Part shown: positions 13,487 through 26,500 of the stretch, piece by piece
Layout of the letters: each line of letters opens with the position of its first letter
Position numbering within the stretch: position 1 is the first letter of the stretch
Origin: Pelargonium x hortorum
Lineage: Eukaryota > Streptophyta > Magnoliopsida > Geraniales > Geraniaceae
Direction: 5' to 3'
Assembly (NCBI GenBank): GCA_036897525.1
Contig: JAYMTJ010000063.1
Span: forward strand, 1-59,818
DNA: 59,818 nt
Translations under genes and position numbers: made by a program
Notes under the pieces: generated by a model
The model's database searches: none
Seen by the model: only the letters and a program-made list of their open reading frames with translations
What the model was told of the DNA's origin: nothing

Positions 13487-14118
13487 CTAAGGACGGAAGG
13501 CATTTAATCTTGTAAACTTATTGAGACTAAAAAGGGAAAAAGGCACACAAACAAAAAGAAATAAATAACCTATGAGTAAAAGAATATGATACCATTCTGT
13601 CTCAATAGAAGTGGCAAAAAGGATCAGAGGTAATAAAGTAGGTAAAGTTGTCACAGTCTTCAAGCTGTTCCTAAGATTGCTAGCTCCTATTCCAAGAGCT
13701 AAAGAAGAATGAATTCCACACAAGATTGTCAATACAAGACTCCCTAAGATAATGTTTAAGCAATCCAATCCATTGCGAATCGATCAAATAGATAGATCGA
13801 TTGTAGGATTGGGAAAGCAAATAAAAGGCAACTAATTTGAATAAACCAGTGCCCCGCCAATTGTATGAGTCAAATCCTTGGCAATGAGCTTAAAAAAGAA
13901 ATTTCTAGTGTACCATTTTCTTTTTCATTTTTAAGAAAGTCTGTGGAAAGAAAGGAGAACAAGAGTGAGATCCAAATGAAACCTAAATGGAAATGGCATA
14001 AAAAGTTTTGTTCAAAACCAAGGATTAAAGGTATTCTAACTATATATGAGATAAACAAGGAAAAACTTATGATTGGTGTGGAGTGGAGGATAGAATCTGT
14101 TTATAATAGATTTTAAGA
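13487..14118 (-). pseudogene. ccmB: ccmB pseudogene (cytochrome c maturation, haem exporter membrane subunit)
   Basis: CcmB is the polytopic membrane subunit of the ABC-type complex that works with CcmA and CcmC in haem delivery for c-type cytochromes, in the mitochondrial inner membrane. The conserved blocks appear in order on the minus strand: a degenerate N-terminus (KIYYKQILSSTP) near 14080-14115; ISFSLFISYIV through LGFEQNFLCHFHLGFIW to NEKENGTLE at 14075-13890; QLAGHWFIQIS near 13860-13830; then LNIILGSLVLT, CGIHSSLALGI, TLPTLLPLI and SIETEWYHILLLIGY down to TAG at 13487. The frame is broken three times: a tandem GTGGA duplication at 14078-14087, an in-frame TGA at 13870-13872, and a tandem CAATC duplication (plus-strand letters) at 13761-13770. 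Length is close to the usual 206 codons or so. Sequenced bases already give L, F and W where angiosperm genomes usually carry edited S, P and R codons. It follows mttB by about 100 bp on the same strand. Confidence 0.88.
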
Positions 14119-14218
14119 AGGGGTTGTCTCATTTTACCAACCATATTAGCTTTTTTCTAACAATTAAGCGTTCCTAGTCGTTGAGTCGTGTACCGTATTT
14201 ACGAAAAATCCTAACAGC

Positions 14219-14939
14219 TCATCTAGACCAAACGTATTCACGAATTTGTAAAATTAATGCTAAAAGGATAATAGATTCCAGTAGCGAAGAAATGAGTAAA
14301 AAAGCAAGAATTTGGCACCAGATGTCAGGAGGGGTCAAAAGAGCTCCTATCAAAAGGAAGAAAACCAGTAAATAAGAACGATTACTGATCAAAGTTTCTA
14401 CGGAAAGGCTCCCGGATTGTAGTAAGCAGATCGCAATTAAAGGTATTTGGGAGCATATGGATGAAATGAACAAGATGAAAAAAGTTAATACAACATAGTC
14501 ATAGATCCTTGGTTCTAACTTAATGACAAAAGAATTGGTTGATGTTTCACTCATTAGGCCTAGAAATTTCCAAACACTGGGAACTGCCCAGGTATAAGTT
14601 AGGAAGAGGAATAAAGTCAGTAAAGCAAAACTGAAAAGTAGGAATCTATTTAAAAACTTCCTTTGTTTCCAAGAAAGAAGGGGTACCAATACCGACCAAA
14701 CCTGATAACTTATGAAAGGAAAGACGAAATAACAGCATGTTATTGGAAGCGCTTACAAGATTCGTGTATAGGGCTTCGGTTAATTTTGTACATATGAAAT
14801 GAGAACCTAAGGACAGGGTCTTTAGAGGTTTAACTAGTAAGAAAATGAGTTCTTCGGTAAACCAATAACATGTAAACCATGTAACAAAAAGACCTAAGAC
14901 TATCCACAGGGAACGTACTTGAATTTCTCTGAGATCCAT
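14219..14939 (-). pseudogene. mttB: mttB / tatC-like gene with one frameshift (twin-arginine translocase TatC)
   Basis: MttB is the plant mitochondrial TatC homologue, a six-helix inner-membrane protein of the Sec-independent translocase. From ATG at 14939 the first frame gives [31 protein letters not shown] and [12 protein letters not shown], the normal N-terminal third. The second frame supplies [40 protein letters not shown] and SSICSQIPLIAICLLQ, and the TatC hallmark TPPDIWCQI, with TPPD at 14324-14335, ending at TGA at 14219. The shift lies between about 14730 and 14770, where one net extra base separates TEAL from the CCYFVFPF segment. All other family blocks are present and full length. 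The frame stays open upstream of 14939, so the true start is uncertain; plant mttB often lacks a clear AUG. Many residues match the edited form of the angiosperm protein. A single frameshift could be a recent inactivation or an assembly error. Confidence 0.9.
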
Positions 14940-16441
14940 ATGAATTTCTGTTGGTAAAAATAAGGAGATGCATAGAATAGAAAAAAAAGAAACCTGCTTT
15001 TTAATAATTCTAATAGAGACTTACCCTTATGTATTGAGTAATATACTCGTGCATACGCGGGAAGCTTTGTAATCTAGGTTTTCTATATTATAACAATTAG
15101 TTTGCTTAGAAACTTTTCTCTTTTTCCTTATCGAGCTAATTGAAATTCAATTAGTAATTTCTTCTCAAGATGGCTTTTTAGAAGCAACAAGAGCTAACCC
15201 TATAATTGAAAATGACTCTATCTTTCGTTTGTTAATGCGTTTTGGAAATAAAAAAGAAGTTAATTACTTTGAGAAAAGGTGTCTGGGGTTTCTCCTAACC
15301 CGCGGAGAGTTTGTATAAAGGTTCTGATATAAGTAATCTTTAATACAACAATACAACAAAAAAAGGTATAGACAAAGGTGGGGTGGGGTAGGGATACAAG
15401 ATTTTTTAATCCACAAAGTAGGTTTTATAACATACTAAAAGCTAAGAAAAATTTCAAGGCAGTCATTTTTTTGGTAATGAATATATAAAATTTATACTTT
15501 TCTATTTGGTTTTCGCAACAAAACTTCTGAAACAGAGGTCAATGATTTATAGAAAAGAGACTTTCAGTACTCTAAAAGGATCTAAAAAAGGCTTACTAAA
15601 AAGTTCTTCCTACCTAATTAGCAAACTCGAAGACTTAAATGGAATACCTATTTACAGAAACTCCTATAAGCTCAAGTTATCTTTTTTTTTAGGGAACTTT
15701 TCTCAAAAAACAGAACTACGCTTAAGCTATAGATTTAGCTCATAAGTCTCCTTTTTCTAAAAAGAAAAGCCTATCTTAAATTAGAAAGCTCCGATTAAGT
15801 ACTCAAACTTACCAGTTTGGCTAACTCCCTTTATTAAGTAAACACCTCTTTTTTAACGATTAAAAAGACCGATCCTCTAAGCGCTACTTATTTATTAAAC
15901 TCCTTAACATTAATTAACAAGAAGGATTTCTAAGGCCTCTAATTCTTATCTTTTAGGATTAGAACCTTAGAATCTCTTTAACGTACATTCCTTACTAGGG
16001 GCCTTTCTTGTAATATGGATTAATATTTTTTTCACCCTTATCCTACTAAAGAACTCTTTCGCTTTTGGGTAAAGAAGCCAGAAAGATTCTAATTATTGAA
16101 TTAACTGACGTTTTATACATCTATTAAATTTAGGGAATTATTGAACTGCTAAGCTCTCTATACATATTAAGGGTTTTATCCTATTGTCGGAATACCTTAA
16201 GAACATCTGGGTTTACTCTCATAAATCTTAATTTATATCTAGCTGAATCATACACGTAAAAGGGATAATAGCATTTCCGGGCTGATATATTCAAGCTATA
16301 CTTCCTGTATTCGCTCTTTATAGCATAAGAAAACATCGGGGCCTCCTTATGTAATCCTGACTATTATAGTATAAGGCAATCACTTACATAGAAGTAGATT
16401 GTTCTACTGAGTTGGAGGCTTTCTTAACCAAAAAACATTTT
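14940..16441. other. AT-rich spacer upstream of mttB
   Basis: No gene recognised. The short open frame at 15506-15745 is lysine- and serine-rich and resembles nothing I know. If mttB and ccmB were co-transcribed, their promoter would lie in the part nearest 14940, but no plant mitochondrial promoter core stands out in such AT-rich sequence. Confidence 0.5.
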
Positions 16442-16504
16442 TGAATTGAAAGTATAACACTGGATTGTCGACTGAAATCCGAGGGTTCGAATCCGTTTAG
16501 TTCA
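16442..16504 (+). pseudogene. tRNA-like relic, possibly trnH-derived
   Basis: The end segments TGAATTG and TAGTTCA can pair over seven positions (two G-T), and a T-loop-like word GGGTTCGAATCC sits just inside the 3' arm. The middle, TGGATTGT...GAAATCC, resembles the trnH-GUG anticodon arm (GTGGATTGTGAATCCAC) with about five extra bases in the loop. There is no D arm. The piece is 63 bases, too short for a working tRNA. The assignment is tentative and chance cannot be excluded. Confidence 0.28.
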
Positions 16505-17533
16505 GGGAAACCTTTTAGTTTCTATATTTACCCCGGTGGGTGACTTATTACTTACCTTTATTATTAAAACATTGATAATGATATTATGAATCTTAATATG
16601 TTTCTATGCTTGTTTAGAGCTCTGAGGTTCTAAATCGAAGATAGGGCCCGCTTTAGTAGGTGGTTGTACCTTAAGGGCTCACTTTTTATAGAAAAAGAAA
16701 ACTTAAGTTAAGACTACTTCTCTTACGTTATTCATTTTGAGCTAAGCAAAAAGGGGGAAACCTTTTTTTTTCAACGGGAAGTTAGAGGCTCCATAGGTAA
16801 ATTTCACAAGGCCCTCGCCTCTCATTTGAGTAATATACTCTAGAGGCTCACATTTATTAGATAAAATCTATGCGGATTAGAGTCAACTCGCTTTTTTATT
16901 ATCCTAGCCACACACTTGATTAGTAGATTATATGGGCTACCCTTCAGGTCAGTACAAAGGGAGGAATTATTTACTTCAGAGTAAAATCCCAGAGTTTTTA
17001 GTTAAATTAGGTATCCCATCTTACAAATATACATTAGAGTCTTTTTCATAGGTCAAAATGACCAGAAATCCAGGAGAATCCTACACAGCCTTAATGGTAT
17101 ATGGGAGGGAATAGAAAGACGTTTTCCCGCTTAGAATACTATAATAAGTCAAGGCACTCCTAAAAATATCAATTGTTTTTTGTAAAGCGAATTGCTATAA
17201 AAAAAAGTTAGAATTCTTTTCTAAGAAAATCTTATTAGACCCTTTTGCATAGACTATAACTATATAAAATAAAAGGTCAAATTTCCCTTGAATTTTTTAA
17301 TTCCCAAAACCGAGTTCAGTGACGGATGCCCTACATTTTGCGGATACTTCCAAACGACCCCATTTGTTGTGGATTTAAAGGGTTCCTATCCGGTCACTCC
17401 CGCATCCACCTAATCCAGCAGATTTTTTCATTTATATTTATAAGGATCCAATATAGGGTAAAAATAATAGAATCTCTGGCTTGAATTTATCCCAGAGACT
17501 AGTAAGGAAAAATGACTTTAATATAGTTTTTTA

Positions 17534-17546
17534 CCCCCCCCCCCCC
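17534..17546 (+). repeat. Homopolymer run of 13 cytosines
   Basis: Thirteen consecutive C follow TTTTTTA and precede TATTTTT, in a region that is otherwise very AT-rich. It is the longest G or C run noticed in the window. It could be a replication-slippage product or a length-uncertain point in the assembly. Confidence 0.9.
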
Positions 17547-20500
17547 TATTTTTCAACCTTACTAAGGAATGTGTTATTCCAAAAATGTTGGTGAGGAATA
17601 GGAAACTTGATAATACTAAGGATAAAGAGCTAACAGTCAAACTAAATAAGAACTTAAACATAGGCGTTCCTTGTTGTTTCCATAAAGTAGGGGCCTAAAA
17701 AGTATGACATATCTAAGGGCATTCATATGCTAGCATACCTTTTTCGAGATGGGGGTAATTTCTTAGCTTATTCCTTTTCCTAATCTACTTTGTCCTATCT
17801 TTATTAACTAGCTTACATACTGAATATTTACTTGGTTTTTCCCTCAGAACAAAAGATTAGATCTTAGCTGGACTCTGGGAACAGCACTCCCTTCCCGTTC
17901 TTTTCTGTTAGAATAGAATCAAGCAAACTTTAAAATTGACTCAAGTATCCAGTATTCTCTGTAAATCCAAAGTAAAACTTAGTAACAATGACATTTTTCA
18001 CTAGTCTAGTATATTATATTACTTTAATGACTAAAAAAATTTTACTTTTTAAAGAATTTCAAACCAACTTAACAGTATTATATACTTTGAGCAGGCTTAG
18101 GCCTTTCAAAATGGGGCGCTTTTGATCAGTTACGGGTAATTCTTTTCTCGAGATTTGCTAATAATTAAGTTAAATCACTAAAAAAGAAACCTTAAGTCAA
18201 ATTTTAGTAACTCCGCAGGTTAGAACAAATGAATTTAGGGTTTATTATATAAAAAGTCCAGAAGAACTATGGGCACTATAAATAACTAGATTCTTTAGGA
18301 TTTTGATTACAGTATTAAAACTTTCCAAGAATTTACTGGCTACTTATGATATGAGCAAAGCTTACTATTTAGACCAAAAAAAAAGATGAAACAGGATAAA
18401 TAAAACCTTTATTTTAATAAAATAACTTGGGGATAATAAAGAAGTGACGTCTACTGCACAAATACCCTTGAGGTATTCCTAGATAAGTAAGTGCATAGCC
18501 AAAAAGTATAAAGCTCCTAAGGTAAGGGGGTTGTCCTAGGGGTTATATTAAGAAGAGTTTACAGATTAATTTATAGAAATATGGGGCTAAACTACTCAAA
18601 GTATAAAATCAGTATTTATCTAAGTAATTTAAGGAGAGTTCCCTTTTCTTTTGTTTCTGGGGTCTGCTTATACTATTGAGAAAAACCTTATTAAATAGTA
18701 GAATAAAATCTTACTAACTTCATTTATTACTGTGTAATATAGAAATCTGGATTACTAGATTGAATCCTAAAATATATTAAAGAATAGCTTTTATTGAAGG
18801 AAGACCCTTAGTACGTTGCGGAGTTTTTTGTTGCCTTCAATCTGTAGCTTTTTGAAAAGGGGGCGGGTTTTAATCACATTTAGGAGTGCCATCTCAATTT
18901 TAAGGAATTCTATATTCAATTTAAAAGTCTTAAGGAGTTTTCAGTAATCCGGGGCTGCATACTTTGTATAAGAGTAGTCGTATTTATTTAGATATTTCCG
19001 GGAATATACCCTTTATATTATAATGTAATAGTCGATTCTTGATTTAACCAAATAGAAAGAGATTTCTATATCAAGGACAAGAGTTTGAACTTACAATTTT
19101 GATTTATTCGTTTTTTGTAGATACTAAAACCCCGCTCTGCTTTGTTCCTAAAGTTATAGCAAAACATGTATATGGTTAATTATCTTCATTATGTTGCCCT
19201 ATGCCCTATAAAGGATTCCTCGGTCTAAAAAACAAACCCTAGACTCCCAAATAGAATACGGATAAGTAAGAGTATTAACTGCGGGGGCGCCCTGTAAGAA
19301 AGAGTCTTCTACCCCGATTTGTGTTGGATATAATGCTAAGAGTACTTCAATTATGAGACACAAGAATCACTTACACTAGTCTAAGCTAGAGTTAAATTGT
19401 ATTATCCTTGAATGCTCGGTCAACTCAATGAAAAACTGGTGGAAAATCTCATATTTGATATTTTAACCCTTTTTTAGTTAGCTGTAGTACTTTTTTAAAT
19501 AGCTCAAAGGATCTGACATGACCCCTTTTTCTTGATAAACTATATTGAAACCGGTTTAAGCCCTTAGCACTTCAAAGATTTTTAGTTATAAAGTTACCGA
19601 TATATGTCTTTTAACGGGTTTCGCAGACTCCGCCTGTATACTAGAGTCCTATGTACTTATATCACTGTTAAACCAAAAACAAGTTTTCCTCTTCACTTCA
19701 CCGACTGAGTTCTAGTTTCGTAAGAGAACCAGCTCCTTTGGAGATAGCACTTGTATGATATTTATAATAATATGGATACCTAACTAATATGGTGTAAAGA
19801 AAGGGATTCTACATCGCTGCATTGTCCTAACGGATAATTTTTTTAAATAAAAGTCTTGATAAAAGGCATATCTTATGCAATTCTTTATAGTAGTAAATCG
19901 CAATGAAACAGTATATAAGGACTCCCCTTTTTTAGGCACAAAGTCAAGACTCCCAACTCTATTCAAAGAAATCCTGTGTGAAAGAGCTAAAAAGTAGCTT
20001 TTAGCATAACAACAAGTGCTAGTGAATTAAAAGTAGTATCCACGTTTATTAGGCGGGTAGCTTAGTGTTCTGGGTTTCCTTGCTATCATTTGATAAATAG
20101 TCATTTTTTTAGTTAAGAGAATCTAGGAAGCTTATTCGACTAGGCTTCAATTAAATACTGACTACTAGATTAGAGTTCATATGCATTACATCATTCTTTC
20201 TTTTGAGAAAGTCATTAATTATTCTAGTTTTTAAGTTTCAATTTAGTCGGTTTTTATTTTCGAAAGTAAGAAAATAAAGCACTTTTTGTGGTATAAAGGT
20301 TCAGAATCTTTCATTTGCTGCTCGTTTCGGACCTTGTTAATACTGGAATAAATAAGATTTTTTAACCGGGCTTTCTAGGAAAAACCCTGAGTTTACTCAA
20401 TTTTCTTTAGAATATACCTATCTTTGGTTTAGCAAGAGTGCCTGTATCCTTATCCTGTGAAATCCCCTCCTTATTTTTATTATTTTAATAACTTCTAGTT

Positions 20501-23500
20501 TCATGGAGCTGGGGAGGCCTTGCTTCTTCATAACTAAATATATTAGAACTATATGCTTTAGTATATCTCTTTTTATGGATCCCCCCAAAAATCCTAGAGA
20601 GTTCAAATTTAGTAAAAAAAAGTTTCAAAAATGCTTTATTCCAGAATTGATTCTAAATAAACTCTGTCTTAGGAACTTTTACTAAACGGGCAAGGCAAAA
20701 GAATCTAGTTTATCTGAGATAAACACATAAAATCGATGTATCTGAAAAATAATTATATACTAAAACTGAAATTTCTAAAATAGAAAATACACGGGGCACT
20801 TTATCTCGGATTAAATGCAAGAAAAGGGTCCTTTTTATTTCTCTTCTTAAAGAAACCCAGGCCAACTCATCAGAGATAAAAAAGGAATTTCTCCTAAAAT
20901 AGCGTAAGACCTAAAAACTGTTAACCTTCTTGTACTAAATTTAACTGTGACCGGAATTGAACCAACAGCCTTGGCGTTGATGAATCGTTGTTCTAACCTG
21001 CTTTCTGTGCCGAAAAGGGGGAACTTGAACTAATTAAGCTCTCAATCGATATAACTCTACTTATAATGCTCTTTAATATGTATTAAGGGCCTACTTTGTA
21101 GCGGAGCAAGCAGTGTTTAGTACCTAGTTTAAGATTTAAAAGGGCTCTTACACATTTCAAAATATCCCGGTTTCCTTGAAAGTATATTCATTATTTTGAA
21201 TAATGGGGATAGCTTAGGGCAGTAAAACGCAAGTACTTCTAGTTAGTTACTAGAATAAGGTGTGTTAGTAAATTACAGTTTCTTTAGTTTTAATTTTAAT
21301 TCAATTTGAACTTGATAAGGGGTCCCTTAGTTTAGAATCCGCTCCTTATTATATATTTAAGTCTTTAAATAGGCGAGCTTAATCACTTATTTTCTTTCGC
21401 TCGAGGCCCTTCCTTTATCGCCTTGCACAAGACTAACTAAAGCATCTGGATAAGTAAGATTAGACTTCAATAGTCACTTTCTTAAAGGAGCTCTTTTTAG
21501 TTTCTTTAACAAAGAGAAAAATTACTTCGAATCTATAAAATCTAGTAAATGAAGTCAGAATCTCTTAATCTTCTAGTCCTTCGATAATTAGAAAGGAATT
21601 TTACAAGTTAATGAAGTCTACTAACTACTAAAAAGAAGAAAGAAATATAATAGAGCTCCTAATTTAGATTTAGTTAATGCTGCGTTTCTGTAAAGCCCTT
21701 GCCTAAAAAGATAAGCTAGTAAGTAATATTACAAATAAGAATTTTCAAGGGTCTCGGTCATTACATTAAGTAAAAGGAAGATTTACAACAAGTTAAGTGA
21801 ATTTGAAAGACTTATAGTTCTTAAGGTCTAGTCCCTCCTTGTCTTAGTTTAGCTGTTACATTATAAAAAGAAGATACGAACCTTATCCTTATAGATAATA
21901 GGTAAGTTCTTTTTCCCAACTGTAGCGAAGCGAAGGGAGGTTAGATAGTATACTGATAGAGCATAGATACCTTATAGCCACACCAACTGCTTATACTTTG
22001 CTTTCATACTTTTTTTATTGACTTGTCTCATACTCTTCATCTGCATACTTTTTTCATAATATCGTCTTAGCTTTACTCTGTAACCGCACCTCCATTTTCA
22101 TTTGAGCCTAACTCCTATCTTGCGTCTTCTTAACCCTCAGATTCTCAGTCTGTAGCATATTTTGACTCAGAGCGATACCCTTCTTAGTAGCAACTATACC
22201 TACAACCCTAAAATTCTTAATACCTAAAACTTTTTTCGTCTTCTAGCCCAACAAAAACCCTCTTGGGAGCTGTGCCTATATACCTGCTTATAAACTAGAC
22301 CCTCCTTATATTATATACCTTTATTTAAATAAATAAATAAACTAGAAATCCTTAAACAAAAAGCTACAAAATAACTAGACTTTTTCCTTTCTTTCTAATT
22401 GAAAATAATAAAAGTGCTCCTGTTTAGAACCCCCTACTTTCACCGGTTCATTCTTCCAAGAACCCGGCTCTACTAAAAGTAAAAAGATTGTCTTAATAAA
22501 GGACACGTGTGCTCCGGACTTTGTTAGAAACTTGCTCGGTAAGAATTCTATTTAAAAATTCCCCAAGCAGTGAAAAAAAAAGGGTTCTAATCTAAAAAAG
22601 AAAATGCTAAGGAATATAGAGAAAACTAGAACAACTAAAAAGGTGACAGGTTCTAATCCCGGAGCACTTTCTAAGACTAAACGATATCTCTCTATATCTC
22701 CCTTTAAGAATAATTGCCTAAATTCAAGTAAATAACAGGAAACTTTTTTAGTTTTTAGCTCTGGAATTCCCCCTTTCCCCTTGTTTGAAACTGTTGTAGA
22801 ATTCTTACAACCTATCAAGTATACTCTTTTCTTTTAGTGGGCTGGCTTCCTTACATACTTACTCTACTCTATTGCCTTTAATTAACTCGAATGTAGGAAC
22901 GCTTGCCGGACTCTTCTAAGGAACCCTTAAACACTTTAATAAACATCTGTAAAGTCCCCTTTTTCTTTCTGCTTGCTATAATATTTTGTAATAATCTTTT
23001 TAACCCTAAATTTCACAGAACCTTTCTTTTCTAGACAGCACTCTTTTTATTAAGACTCCCTTTCACTCTCTAGTAATCTAAGAAAACAGACCTTGTCTAC
23101 CCGGGGTTTACCCTATTAAATAAGGACTCCTTACTCCGATCATAAAAAGCAAATACTCTATGTATTGCTTTAGGCACTCCAAAACTTTTCCTAATTGAAG
23201 TTTGGCCCCAATAGACTAGAATTTACAAATTCAGAACTCTTCTTTCTATCTATTTCTTTCCTTTTAAAGGATAGGCGCCACAACAAACAACAACAAGAAA
23301 AACTTTCACTTGAGTTCATTTACTTTAAAAGGGCACAGAATCCGGAAGAAAAGAATTAAAGTAATCCGTTTCCGGTAAAAGTTTCTTATCTTAGTAGGGA
23401 ATAGAACACTTATAAAGAAGTAGTACAGAACAACCGGTAATCCACTTCTTCCAATAAATGAAGGAAAAACCCGAAAGAAGGCTAAAGTGTAAAAGAAATA

Positions 23501-26500
23501 GCTTATTACAAGAAAGGAGTACAGCAGGCTCGATTCCTTACGAGTTTTTAGTTACCTTGTTTCTTCTTTAGTTCAACATATTTCTTTTAATTTAAAGAAG
23601 GAATCTGACGTATATGTTTAGGATTGGGGGAAGTACTACAGATGGGTTAAATTCTAGGATTCGCGAGCACGCTACGGTATCAATAAATTCAAAGCGAATT
23701 TCCTTGGCAGTAGGATAGCCAGGAGTACGCTTGCTTATGAGAAAGGGCTGAAAAGCCTTCCTTACCTTAAAGGTAGAAAAAATCAAAATGAACGGAAGCA
23801 GTTACTTGAAAATTCCTGTTTTTGCAATAACTATATTGTACAAGCTAACCTCTTTTAATAAGAAGTGAGGGAAATCGGTATAGTTAGTAATTCAAGTACG
23901 TAAATAAGCTTTTCGAGTAAGAATTTTTAGTCAAAATGAGTAGAGAGGTTTTTTATATATACTAAAGACAGGGAATGTAAAATCAATTACATAGAATAGA
24001 AAAAGATAGAAAAGAATAATTTTAGTATTACTTTTGTTGCGCGTTACTGATTTAGGAACACCCTTTATATACTGCCCTTAATTCTTTAAGATCCCCCGTG
24101 AATGTGAATTTTAAAGACGGTATTTCGTTATTTTTCAAAGACTCAAAAGAATATTTATATGATTCCAAGCGAGTAAAGAAATTTCCTTATTTATATTATA
24201 TAGAGTAACATGTCGAACTTTCCTTATTATTTCTCTCCTATTATTTATAGCGCTGGCAACAAGGAGAATCCCGTAATATAAGAATAAAGCTCTAAAACTC
24301 CTTTATCAGAAGTACACTAAACCGCTATCTATCCTGTTGGTTGCCAGACCCATTTCATTTAGAAGATTTTAGGTTTTCCTAAGAAAGAATACAATACAAT
24401 TGCTTTTTTGGAATTAGGAGATACTGCTAAAATTCCTGCAAGATACCACGGTCCTGTTCTCTAAGATATAGATTTACCGCTTCATCTAAGGGTTAGATAT
24501 TTGAAAGAGAGAGGTTTCCCTGTAAGGGTTAAGTATTGAACGTTTGGTGGGGCTGACTTGTCTATAATTACGAAGCTGGCGTAATCCGAAAATTCAACAT
24601 TTTTTTAATAAACCTAGAATAATCGGGGGAAACACCCTATGCGAGGCAAGGCTTGTACCTTCAAAAACAACAGCAATACGCTAAGTTGTAGACATATCTG
24701 ATCCAGTGTTTCAGAACCACTTCTAGTTAAGGCATTCTTATAACCCTTGTTTATCATTTTATTTCAGTTTAAATTGGTAAGGGTTCTACTAAGCTTAAAG
24801 AGGAAGATTACATAAAAGTGGGAAGTTTTACTTTACTTTTTTGATTTCACTTGGAGAAGTACTATAGGGATGGACATATTCTTTATGCTTTTTAGGCCCC
24901 CGTTTTTCGATTCGATATAAGAAATAATTGCTTTATTCTATTTAGTCTTTTCTGGTTTACCGTGGTAGAGCACCTCATCAAATTATTGAATGTTATAGGT
25001 TCAAATCGGCTAAGTTACATTATATTTTAAGGGTTCCCCGCTTTACCGTGTCTATGTATTAGAAAGTTTATTCTATTCAGTAAAAAGCTCTCTATTATAT
25101 TCAATTTGATTTTAGATCCTAACAATTTCCTTTAGACGGGGTTAGCTGTTGGTAGCTAAAGGATTCCTGTTGTATTACAAAGCAGAAACCGGCGAGAACC
25201 TATGACCATAAAGCGAACATAAAAACTCAAAATAAAAAAAGCTTAGAATTATAATAGTTTTATACGCTTTAAGCTAAGAAGAAAGTATTCCTATATAGTC
25301 CCATAGCCTACTCCTAGAAATGAAGTTGAGTCGTACGTAGAATCCCTAAGCTACTTTATTTAAGAGTCTTTTCCTCGATAACTTTATACTTAATCAATAA
25401 TTTCATTCTATATGAAAAAGCCCAAATTTCCTTTATCATGAGAAGTTTCAATTTTATACTTTCTTTATAAAGTGATTCAGCTTAAAGAGAATTAAACCGG
25501 GTTGTATACATAAGAAAGAGTGCTCTCCCCCTTTTATCTATCATAGCCAGTAAGAAAAAACTCTGTTTATTACTTTGGATGATACAGCTTGTATTCTAAG
25601 AAATATAGAGTGTCTCTATTGAGCCAAAGTCTTTTTTTTGTAAGGCCCCTACTGAAAGTTTTTAAACCCAATTCATTAACTGCACATGCATATTAACGAA
25701 AGAGCCCCTTTTCATTATGGAGTGTTCGGGCTAGGAGAAACCTTACTCTTTCTTTAGTAGGAGGCTCTGATATCAAACAGTCGGACTACAGCAATACAAG
25801 CAACTGGGAGTTACTATAGGCCCAGTTTCACACTTAGAGACTCCGGTAGTAGGTACCCCTCTAAGTCTAAAGCATTAATATAAGGATATAAAGGCAAACC
25901 TCTGCGATAATGGCTAAAGGCCGCTTTCCTCCATTTGGAAGCACTCGTTATAAAAGAAGAAGAGAGTCCTTTCCCAGCAAATACTATTGTCTGGCTAGTT
26001 AGAATGAAGTCTTAGAGGCCTTTAGCTTTCGCTATTGACTTCTTACTAAACTAAAAAAGGGATAGACTCGGGAAAGTTAAGAACTTTATGATTATGAAGT
26101 AAAAGTTAATATACTGTATTACAGCACCTTTTCCGAAAAGGACTTCAAAAGTTAGGTTGAATCCAAAGAGGGTTGCAGAATATTCATTCCTCTGAATAGT
26201 TTCTTTTGTCTGATTTTTTATACAAATTTCCAAGTGATGAACCTCTTCCGTATATACATATACGGGCACTCTCAAGACACTCCCTACAAGAACTGCTTAA
26301 ACTCTCGTAATTATAATGACTTGAATACAGAAAGTTTCGTTTTTAGTAAAAGCAAAGTCTCATTGGACTCTAGCGGCATCGCCACAAGGGTCAAAAACAA
26401 TGCTTATTTGAAGTATTTTCAAAAAAAAGGGATGACTTTTGCAGCTATATGAAATGGAATTTCTTGTAAAAAGGGAAAGAAATGACCCTTTACGAAGGGA

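Noticed and set aside
13870-13872. The in-frame TGA in ccmB might be removed by U-to-C editing, as in ferns and hornworts
   Set aside because: The same gene has two further frame-breaking duplications that editing cannot fix, and the converted C-to-U sites and plastid-type trnD point to a seed plant.
20940-21030. Minus-strand T-loop-like word GGTTCAATTCCGGTCAC as a tRNA
   Set aside because: The 5' acceptor partner is missing and the anticodon region shows direct, not inverted, repeats.
10571-21935. CGCTTCGCTTCG at 10571 and GCGAAGCGAAG at 21925 as an inverted repeat pair
   Set aside because: Only about 11 bases are shared, and this word is common in plant mitochondrial spacers.
24955-25020. 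GGTAGAGCA plus ATAGGTTCAAATC as a tRNA
   Set aside because: D- and T-loop-like words are present, but no acceptor or anticodon stem can be drawn.
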